A DNA stretch of 22,026 nt from Bacteroidales bacterium (lineage in GTDB: Bacteria; Bacteroidota; Bacteroidia; Bacteroidales; Bacteroidaceae), in contig SFIS01000067.1 of assembly GCA_004555245.1 (NCBI GenBank), positions 1 to 22,026 on the forward strand, in the 5' to 3' direction. Both the position numbers and the translations under genes were made by a program. Within the stretch, counting starts at the first letter, position 1. Each line of letters opens with the position of its first letter. Below are positions 16,996 through 22,026 of this stretch, piece after piece. Under the pieces are notes generated by a model that was given only the letters and a program-made list of their open reading frames with translations, searched no databases and was not told the origin of the DNA.

Positions 16996-17511
16996 ATGGA
17001 GAATAGAAAAGAACCGCCCCGACTGGCCTCTTCCGCCTCGCAGCAAGAGAAGCAGAGGCTGCTCGACTGCCGCTATCTGAGGATGGCGGAGATATGGGCA
17101 GAGAACTCATACTGCCGCCGCCGCAAGGTGGGCTGTCTTGTGGTGAAGGACAAACGCATCATCTCTGACGGCTACAACGGCACACCCTCCGGCTTCGAGA
17201 ATGTCTGTGAGGACGACGGAAACATCACCTTCCCCTATGTGCTGCATGCCGAGGCCAACGCCATCACGAAACTTGCACGCTCGCACAACAACAGCGAGGG
17301 GGCTACGCTCTATGTCACCGATTCTCCATGCATAGAGTGTGCGAAGCTTATCATACAAGCCGGGATAAGACGCATCGTCTATCTGAGGCAGTACAGGCTG
17401 ACGGACGGCATCGAGCTCCTGCGCCGCGCAGGGATAGAGATAGTCTATATTGACAACCCTGCCATGGCATCGGGAGAGACGGAAGACAATTCTCCAAACA
17501 ACAACATGTAG
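16996..17511 (+). CDS. dCMP deaminase-like cytidine/deoxycytidylate deaminase
   Basis: A 171-residue zinc deaminase, most similar to the dCMP deaminase/ComEB group, which makes dUMP from dCMP for thymidylate synthesis. The zinc site is visible: HAEANAI (H84, E86) and PCIECAK (C112, C115). The substrate-binding segment GYNGTPSGF (59-67) is typical of dCMP deaminases, as is the N-terminal C/R/K-rich helix (YCRRRKVGC). The start is ATG 16996, 12 bp after the peptidase stop. The last 11 residues (ETEDNSPNNNM) are polar and come from the first copy of a tandem duplication at the gene end, so the native C-terminus may once have been different. Confidence 0.9.
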   Translation: MENRKEPPRLASSASQQEKQRLLDCRYLRMAEIWAENSYCRRRKVGCLVVKDKRIISDGYNGTPSGFENVCEDDGNITFPYVLHAEANAITKLARSHNNSEGATLYVTDSPCIECAKLIIQAGIRRIVYLRQYRLTDGIELLRRAGIEIVYIDNPAMASGETEDNSPNNNM

Positions 17512-17566
17512 AATATTGAACCCGGAAGACATTTCTTCAAACAACAACATATAGAAAGTGAACACA
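17481..17566 (+). repeat. Imperfect tandem duplication at a gene boundary
   Basis: Two copies of about 43 bp, at 17481-17523 and 17524-17565, differ at only a few positions. Both carry GGAAGACA, then CAAACAACAACAT, then TAGAA, then TGAAC. Copy 1 encodes the deaminase C-terminus and stop codon; copy 2 fills the gap and ends at the GTG start of the next gene (17558). The copies match head to tail with no spacer. Confidence 0.8.
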
Positions 17567-19189
17567 CGAAACAGATTCATGCCCCTGCTGATGGCTTTGT
17601 GTACGGTTGTCGGCATATTGATTGGCACGTTCTACGCCAATCACTTCTCGGGCAACAAGCTGAATATCATCAACAGCGAATCGAACCGTCTGACGAATCT
17701 TCTCCACATCATCGACGACCAATATGTAGATAGCGTTGATGTCAACGAGATAGTGGAGAAAGCCATTCCGCAGATTCTGGCAGAGCTCGATCCGCATTCT
17801 GTGTATATGAGCGCCAAGGAAGTGGCTACGAGCAACGACGATCTGAAGGGCTCGTTCTACGGCATCGGCATCGAGTTCACCATACGCGAGGATACGATAC
17901 ATGTGCAGAATGTGATTGCCGACGGTCCTGCAGAGCGTGGCGGCGTGATAGCCGGCGACAAGATTGTGGCAGTCGATGGCAAGCCTTTCGTGGGCAAGGA
18001 AGTCACCACGCAAGAGGCGATGCACAAGCTGAAGGGCGAGAAAGGCACCAAGGTCACTATCGGTGTGCTGAGCTACGGGAGCAAGAAGGTGAAGAACATC
18101 ACTCTCATCCGTGACGAGATAAAGACAAAGAGCGTCACCGCGGCATATATGCTCAACGACGATACGGGATATATCAAGGTAAAGAACTTCGGCGAGAACA
18201 CCTACGGCGAACTGCTCATCGCCCTCGCCACGCTGTCGCAGGAGAACCTCCAGCACCTTGTCATCGACCTGCGCGACAACACCGGTGGCTATATGCAGAC
18301 GGCGGTGCAGATGGCAAACGAGTTTCTTCCGGCAAAACGTCTCATCACCTACATGGAGGGACGCAAGTCGCCGCGCAAAGATTTCATGAGCGACGGACGG
18401 GGCGCATACCAGCAGATTCCGCTTGTCGTGCTCATCAACGAGGTGTCCGCATCGTCGAGCGAGATATTCGCCGGGGCTATACAGGACAACGACCGCGGTA
18501 CAATCATCGGCCGCCGTTCGTTCGGCAAGGGGCTTGTCCAGCAGCAGATCTCATTCCCTGACGGTTCGATGATACGCCTGACAATAGCGAGATACTACAC
18601 CCCTTCGGGCAGATGCATACAGAAACCGTACAAGCTCGGCGACGAGACATCATACGAGAAAGACCTCATTGAACGCTACGAACACGGAGAGTATTTCTCA
18701 CAGGACAGCATAAAGCATGACGGTCCCGCCTACCACACGTCAATCGGACGTGAGGTGTATGGCGGCGGCGGCATCACGCCCGACATCTTCGTGGCAGAAG
18801 ATACGACAGACATGACATCCTACTACAAGCAGGCTTCCATGACGGGGCTTATCATGCAGTTCGCCTATACATACACCGACGACAACCGCATAAAACTCAA
18901 CAACTTCCGCGAGATGATGGAGCTGTCAGACTATCTTGTGAAGCAGAACACCGTAGAACTCTTTGCCGCATACGCCGACAAGCACGGACTGCAGCGCCGC
19001 AATCTCATGATACGCAAGTCGCACAGGCTGTTGGAGAGATACATTAACGCCCGTGTCATCTACAATATGCTCGACGAAGAGGCCCTGGCACAGTATCTCA
19101 ACCTCGACGACCCTGCCATAGCGAAGGCTCTGCAAGTGTTCAGAGACGGGACGGCATTCCCCAAGAAACCTGAAGAGAAAACAGAATGA
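17558..19189 (+). CDS. C-terminal processing protease (S41 family, CtpA/Prc-like)
   Basis: A 543-residue membrane-anchored periplasmic serine protease of family S41, which trims or degrades proteins from unstructured C-termini. It has an N-terminal membrane segment or uncleaved signal (residues 8-27), a helical region, a PDZ domain (about 95-175, GVIAGDKIVAVDG) and the catalytic core. The Ser-Lys dyad is S299 (NEVSAS) and K324 (RSFGKG), with the 25-residue spacing of E. coli Prc (S430, K455). The motif DLRDNTGGY (237-245) precedes it. A C-terminal helical extension of about 120 residues is usual in Bacteroidetes members. GTG start at 17558. It overlaps the next gene by 4 bp (ATGA). Confidence 0.93.
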   Translation: MNTRNRFMPLLMALCTVVGILIGTFYANHFSGNKLNIINSESNRLTNLLHIIDDQYVDSVDVNEIVEKAIPQILAELDPHSVYMSAKEVATSNDDLKGSFYGIGIEFTIREDTIHVQNVIADGPAERGGVIAGDKIVAVDGKPFVGKEVTTQEAMHKLKGEKGTKVTIGVLSYGSKKVKNITLIRDEIKTKSVTAAYMLNDDTGYIKVKNFGENTYGELLIALATLSQENLQHLVIDLRDNTGGYMQTAVQMANEFLPAKRLITYMEGRKSPRKDFMSDGRGAYQQIPLVVLINEVSASSSEIFAGAIQDNDRGTIIGRRSFGKGLVQQQISFPDGSMIRLTIARYYTPSGRCIQKPYKLGDETSYEKDLIERYEHGEYFSQDSIKHDGPAYHTSIGREVYGGGGITPDIFVAEDTTDMTSYYKQASMTGLIMQFAYTYTDDNRIKLNNFREMMELSDYLVKQNTVELFAAYADKHGLQRRNLMIRKSHRLLERYINARVIYNMLDEEALAQYLNLDDPAIAKALQVFRDGTAFPKKPEEKTE

Positions 19190-19755
19190 CTCCCATGAAC
19201 AACGGCTCTGTCCATGCTGAAAAAGATACGTTGCGCCGCAGCATACGTCAGCTGAAACGTGCTGCTACAGACGTGTGTTGCCGCAGCTGGTCAGCGAGAA
19301 TCTGCAACCTTCTGCTCTCCGACCGCCGCCTGCATGATGCCACTACCGTGATATCCTACGCTCCTCTGCCCGACGAGGTTGACGTGAGTGCGGTGACAGA
19401 ATGGTGCCGGCGTGAAGGAAAGACGGTGCTGCTGCCCAAGGTTGTCTCTGACACGGAGATGGAGCTGCGCATCTGTCATGGTCCCGACAAATTGCGTGCC
19501 GGCAGATACAACATCCTGGAACCCACAGGACCTGTCGCCGAACCTGACAGTTTGACAGATGCGGTGGCACTCGTGCCCGGCATGGCATTCGACAGAGAAG
19601 GCTACAGGCTCGGAAGAGGCAAAGGCTACTACGACCGCTTCCTCGCCCGGACATCCGTGAAGACCATCGGCGTTGCCTTCCCTTTCCAGATAGTTAATGC
19701 TGTTCCGCACGACGAGCATGATGTGCGCGTTGACGATGTAGTCACGACAGAATGA
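19186..19755 (+). CDS. 5-formyltetrahydrofolate cyclo-ligase
   Basis: Converts 5-formyl-THF to 5,10-methenyl-THF with ATP, returning the stored folate to one-carbon metabolism. The 189-residue protein has the family motifs: an N-terminal KDTLRRSIR helix, the PDEVD segment (62-66), PGMAFD (131-136) and the ATP-binding loop LGRGKGYYDRF (142-152), and a C-terminal VPHDEHDVRVD. The ATG overlaps the stop codon of the protease gene (ATGA at 19186-19189), which points to translational coupling. The first few residues (MTPMNNGSVHAEK) are not conserved, so an internal start at Met4 (19195) is possible. Its pairing with the deaminase gene puts two nucleotide/folate enzymes in one cluster. Confidence 0.92.
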   Translation: MTPMNNGSVHAEKDTLRRSIRQLKRAATDVCCRSWSARICNLLLSDRRLHDATTVISYAPLPDEVDVSAVTEWCRREGKTVLLPKVVSDTEMELRICHGPDKLRAGRYNILEPTGPVAEPDSLTDAVALVPGMAFDREGYRLGRGKGYYDRFLARTSVKTIGVAFPFQIVNAVPHDEHDVRVDDVVTTE

Positions 19756-19791
19756 CACCCCCTGCCAACATACCTTATACATTATAAAAAC

Positions 19792-20508
19792 ATGGACAAC
19801 TTCAAAGTCATCATAGTCGAAGATGTCGCCCTCGAACTGAAAGGCACAGAGGGCATCATACGTACAGACATACCCGAAGCGGAGATTATCGGCACAGCCC
19901 AGAACGAGGCTGAGTACTGGAAACTGCTGCGCAAGGAAGAACCTCAGCTCGTCCTGCTCGACCTCGGTCTTGGCGGTTCGACCACCGTCGGCGTAGAGAT
20001 TTGCCGGCAGACGAAACAGACGCGGCCTAAAGTGAAGGTGCTGATCTTCACCGGTGAGATTCTGAACGAGAAGCTGTGGGTAGATGCCCTTGACGCCGGC
20101 GCCGACGGCATAATCCTCAAGACGGGCGAACTGCTGACGCGGCGTGATGTAGTCTCGGTGATGAGTGGCAAGCAACTGGTGTTCAACCAGCCCATCCTCG
20201 AGAAAATCGTCAGCCGCTTCAAACAGACCGTAGGCTCTGAACTGATGATGCAGGATGCGAAGATACGCTACGAGATAGACGAATACGACGAGCGTTTCTT
20301 GCGCCATCTCGCCCTGGGATATACAAAAGAGCAGATCACGGGGCTGCGTGCCATGCCTTTCGGTGTCAAGTCTTTGGAGAAGCGCCAGGCAGAACTCATC
20401 CAGAAACTCTTCCCCGGAAAGTCCGGAATCAATGCCACCCGCCTTGTCACCAAAGCCCTCGAGCTTCATATCATAGACATCGACAACCTCGTGCCCGACG
20501 AGGAGTAG
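19792..20508 (+). CDS. Orphan response regulator with degenerate LuxR-like DNA-binding domain
   Basis: A 238-residue two-component response regulator. The receiver domain (about 1-125) has the acidic pair E10/D11, the phosphoacceptor D57 (LLDLGLG), T87 (IFTGE) and K110 (IILKTG), so it should be phosphorylated. A linker leads to a C-terminal helical domain (about 160-230) that follows the NarL/LuxR helix-turn-helix layout (FLRHLALGYTKEQI, then SLEKRQAELIQKLF) but weakly. No histidine kinase is in the window, so its partner must be elsewhere. It starts 36 bp after the cyclo-ligase gene and 24 bp before the membrane protein gene. DNA binding is inferred from the fold; its targets are unknown. 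Confidence 0.8.
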   Translation: MDNFKVIIVEDVALELKGTEGIIRTDIPEAEIIGTAQNEAEYWKLLRKEEPQLVLLDLGLGGSTTVGVEICRQTKQTRPKVKVLIFTGEILNEKLWVDALDAGADGIILKTGELLTRRDVVSVMSGKQLVFNQPILEKIVSRFKQTVGSELMMQDAKIRYEIDEYDERFLRHLALGYTKEQITGLRAMPFGVKSLEKRQAELIQKLFPGKSGINATRLVTKALELHIIDIDNLVPDEE

Positions 20509-20532
20509 CCCTCACGCCACCCTCTTTCTCCC

Positions 20533-21222
20533 ATGCCCTCCACCGGAACCATATCCCGCCTCCTGCATAAAGCCATGGCAGTCGTCACATTGTCGAGTGC
20601 CGTCCTGTCGTTTGCCGTCATCCTCCTCTCGTGGTTGGGAAGTGTGCTGTGGCGCGGCGACATAGTGTCGTTGCTCACGCCGCGCGGAATGCGCTGGATA
20701 GTGGGCAGCTGTGCAGATATGCTTGCCACCGACGTGGTGGTGTGGCTTCTGCTTCTCGGTCTGGCATACGGCGTGACGGTGCGCAGCGGATGGGCTGAGG
20801 CCCTGTTTGCAAATGCAAGCCTTCTCCTTACGCCGAAAGCGCGTCGTCCGGCTGTCGCGGCAGCGACGACCTACATCGAGCGCGTCTCGTTCCGCATCTC
20901 CGTTGCCGTGCTGCTTGTGATGGTGGCTGTCGTGATGCTCATGCTTCTCACCCCACATGCCATACTGCTGAGTGCCACAGGCACAATAGCCCACAGCAGT
21001 TTCTCTGCCGGCATGGTGCCGCTTGCGTCTCTCTGCCTGCTTGTGACGTCGTTGTGCTACGGTCTGTGCATAGCGCGTTTCAGGACATTCGAAGCCGTTT
21101 TCGACGCCATGGTCTATGGCGTGCGCTGTGCGGTGCCTCTTATCGTGATGTATCTCTTCACGGCGCTATGCCTGAATCTGCTGATGTATGCCACGGGACA
21201 GACAGCACATGCCGTCACCTGA
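20533..21222 (+). CDS. Polytopic membrane protein, possibly short AbgT-like
   Basis: A 229-residue integral membrane protein with about five predicted helices (roughly 17-40, 65-84, 119-147, 158-181 and 198-220). The segment around 43-90 (SLLTPRGMRWIVG, then LLLLGLAYGV, then SGWAEAL) faintly recalls the N-terminal part of AbgT-type p-aminobenzoyl-glutamate transporters, but the protein is less than half their usual length of about 500 residues and lacks the rest. It may be a reduced family member or something unrelated. A folate-related role would fit the cyclo-ligase two genes upstream, but that is speculation. It starts 24 bp after the response regulator and is probably co-transcribed. Confidence 0.65.
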   Translation: MPSTGTISRLLHKAMAVVTLSSAVLSFAVILLSWLGSVLWRGDIVSLLTPRGMRWIVGSCADMLATDVVVWLLLLGLAYGVTVRSGWAEALFANASLLLTPKARRPAVAAATTYIERVSFRISVAVLLVMVAVVMLMLLTPHAILLSATGTIAHSSFSAGMVPLASLCLLVTSLCYGLCIARFRTFEAVFDAMVYGVRCAVPLIVMYLFTALCLNLLMYATGQTAHAVT

Positions 21223-21274
21223 GACAACGTTTATATGCACGATGAGTGCCTAACCTTCAATCCGCCAATCTACA

Positions 21275-21445
21275 ATGGGAAAATTCTGGACAAGAAAAAC
21301 CGACATCATAGACAGGAAAGACACCGCCGACCCTTGGAATGTCGCCGGCTCTGATGCAGAGGCAGAAGGTCTTCATGCCTCTGACCTCGCACCCAAGGCT
21401 AAACCTTGTCACCCGAAGGAGTATCATACCGAGCAGCCCAAATGA
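21275..21445 (+). CDS. Possible 56-residue hypothetical protein
   Basis: A short open frame starting ATG 21275 (MGKFWTRKTD) and stopping at TGA 21443-21445. The product is charged and soluble, with no motif, signal peptide or membrane segment that I recognise. The only support is its position as the first frame after the membrane protein gene and before a strong terminator. It may be a chance frame in a transcribed leader or an RNA. I do not assign a function. Confidence 0.25.
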   Translation: MGKFWTRKTDIIDRKDTADPWNVAGSDAEAEGLHASDLAPKAKPCHPKEYHTEQPK

Positions 21446-21523
21446 CTGCCATGGCAGCCATGCCCCTGCTTTCTTGACTGCGGGACATAGCGGAAATCCG
21501 CATCTGTCATGTTTTACGGAAAA

Positions 21524-21567
21524 GTCCCGGACGCTTTGCATCAGCACGGTGTCCGGGGCTTTTTATT
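21524..21567 (+). terminator. Strong intrinsic terminator
   Basis: GTCCCGGAC (21524-21532) pairs with GTCCGGGGC (21551-21559) in a 9-bp stem with one G-T wobble and an 18-nt loop, followed by TTTTTATTT (21560-21568). This is the clearest Rho-independent terminator in the window. An upstream block CGGGAC (21481-21486) could pair with GTCCCG (21524-21529) and compete with the terminator stem. Confidence 0.8.
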
Positions 21568-21607
21568 TAGGCAATTATATACTTTTAGACCCCGAATGTA
21601 AATATAT

Positions 21608-21900
21608 AACGTGAGTTCGACGAATATACTTTAGAATAAAGTAAGCTGTCTGTCATTTGAAATATCAACGATTTGTACTCGTATGGATGGTTTCTTTGGG
21701 AAGTAGCAGTATGCAGCTATACCTCCCAGAAGGTTGACTACGAAATTGCCAAAGCTTCTATGTCTCGAATGATCAACTTGAGCAATGTTCTTCAGTTCGT
21801 CATTCACTGTCTCTATTATAGCCCTCTTCCTGAGAAGCAGTTTGTCGGATACGGACATCAATGCTCCCTTCTTGTCGCCAACGAGCTTTCCATATATGAA
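21608..21900 (-). mobile_element. Remnant of an IS982-family insertion sequence
   Basis: An AT-rich segment that contains the 3' part of an IS982-type transposase gene on the minus strand. The sequence ATAACGTGAGTTCGACG (21607-21623) lies just beyond the transposase stop, where an IS terminal repeat should be, and is a candidate IS end; I cannot confirm it because the other end is not recognisable here. The element lies downstream of the terminator at 21524-21567. Confidence 0.6.
21631..21900 (-). pseudogene. IS982-family transposase, C-terminal fragment
   Basis: The minus-strand frame is open from 21900 to the stop at 21631-21633. It encodes the typical C-terminal part of IS982 transposases: FIYGKLVGDK, then DKLLLRKRAIIETVNDELKN with its catalytic Glu, then a His/Arg-rich HSRHRSF segment and AYCYFPKKPS, ending QLTLF. 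GDK is followed directly by KGALMSVSDK, whereas intact members have about 30 residues (starting GYI) between these motifs, so an internal in-frame deletion is likely. A TAA (21901-21903 on the + strand as TTA) ends the frame on the N-terminal side, and I cannot recognise the rest of the transposase in 21904-22026. The enzyme is not functional. Confidence 0.8.
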
Positions 21901-21903
21901 TTA

Positions 21904-22026
21904 AAGAATCACGTATTCCGTCCCCTATACAAATAAGCATAATTGCCAGTGTTTTACGTCCAAACGTACCAAATACCCTAATATTATCCGTTGACCAGCC
22001 ACAAAATTAAAGGCAAACAAGCAAAA
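21904..22026. other. AT-rich end of the window, no gene recognised
   Basis: This short AT-rich stretch lies where the N-terminal two thirds of the IS982 transposase should begin on the minus strand. None of the three minus-strand frames gives recognisable transposase sequence, and stops interrupt them, so it is either decayed IS sequence or host flank. Confidence 0.4.

Noticed and set aside
19291..20469. 392-codon minus-strand open frame
   Set aside because: It covers parts of two sound + strand genes and the gap between them, which a real gene would be unlikely to do; no domain is recognisable.
21511..21534. GGAAAAGTCCCGGAC resembling the RNase P RNA motif GAGGAAAGUCCGGGC
   Set aside because: The similarity is short and disrupted, and no other RNase P elements (such as the ACAGAAA motif) are found; the block is the left arm of a terminator.

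Overview
The window looks like a chromosomal segment of a Bacteroidales bacterium, probably close to Prevotella. The evidence is the gene content (a complete Bat aerotolerance operon, a Bacteroidetes-type HtrA, and a truncated IS982-type transposase), weak ribosome binding sites with several GTG/TTG starts, and two promoters of the Bacteroidetes -33/-7 type (TAnnTTTG) upstream of positions 555 and 14842. Every convincing intact gene is on the + strand. I see no tRNA, rRNA or CRISPR array.

Layout. Positions 1-554 are non-coding and end in a promoter. 555-2021 encodes a periplasmic HtrA/DegP-like protease. A strong hairpin (2043-2089) separates it from the Bat operon (2118-10883): MoxR AAA+ ATPase, DUF58 protein, a membrane protein resembling the BatD C-terminal part, BatA, BatB, BatC, and a single 878-residue ORF that joins BatD to BatE. 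Several gene junctions in the operon hold inverted repeats. batC is broken by a +1 frameshift near an A7 run: its canonical C-terminus lies intact in the next frame. Next, 10953-14341 holds a metallo-beta-lactamase-fold hydrolase, RuvC, a soluble double-ATPase ABC protein (ModF-like) and a Bcp/PrxQ peroxiredoxin, followed by about 500 non-coding bases with a terminator-like structure and a promoter. 14842-21222 holds an M3 peptidase (Dcp-like), a dCMP-deaminase-like protein, a C-terminal processing protease (S41), 5-formyl-THF cyclo-ligase (ATGA overlap), an orphan response regulator and a small polytopic membrane protein. The right end (21223-22026) contains a possible 56-codon ORF, a strong intrinsic terminator and an AT-rich remnant of an IS982-family transposase on the minus strand.

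How it fits together. The left half reads as an envelope and oxidative-stress module: HtrA for damaged periplasmic proteins, MoxR with VWA-domain Bat proteins (a MoxR chaperone/VWA system associated with aerotolerance in Bacteroides), and Bcp for peroxide detoxification. The right half is housekeeping: peptide and protein turnover, pyrimidine and folate metabolism. The Bat system itself is known. The unusual points are the batC frameshift, the BatD-BatE fusion, the junction hairpins, the ABC protein with one apparently dead ATPase site, and the tandem duplication that spans a gene boundary.
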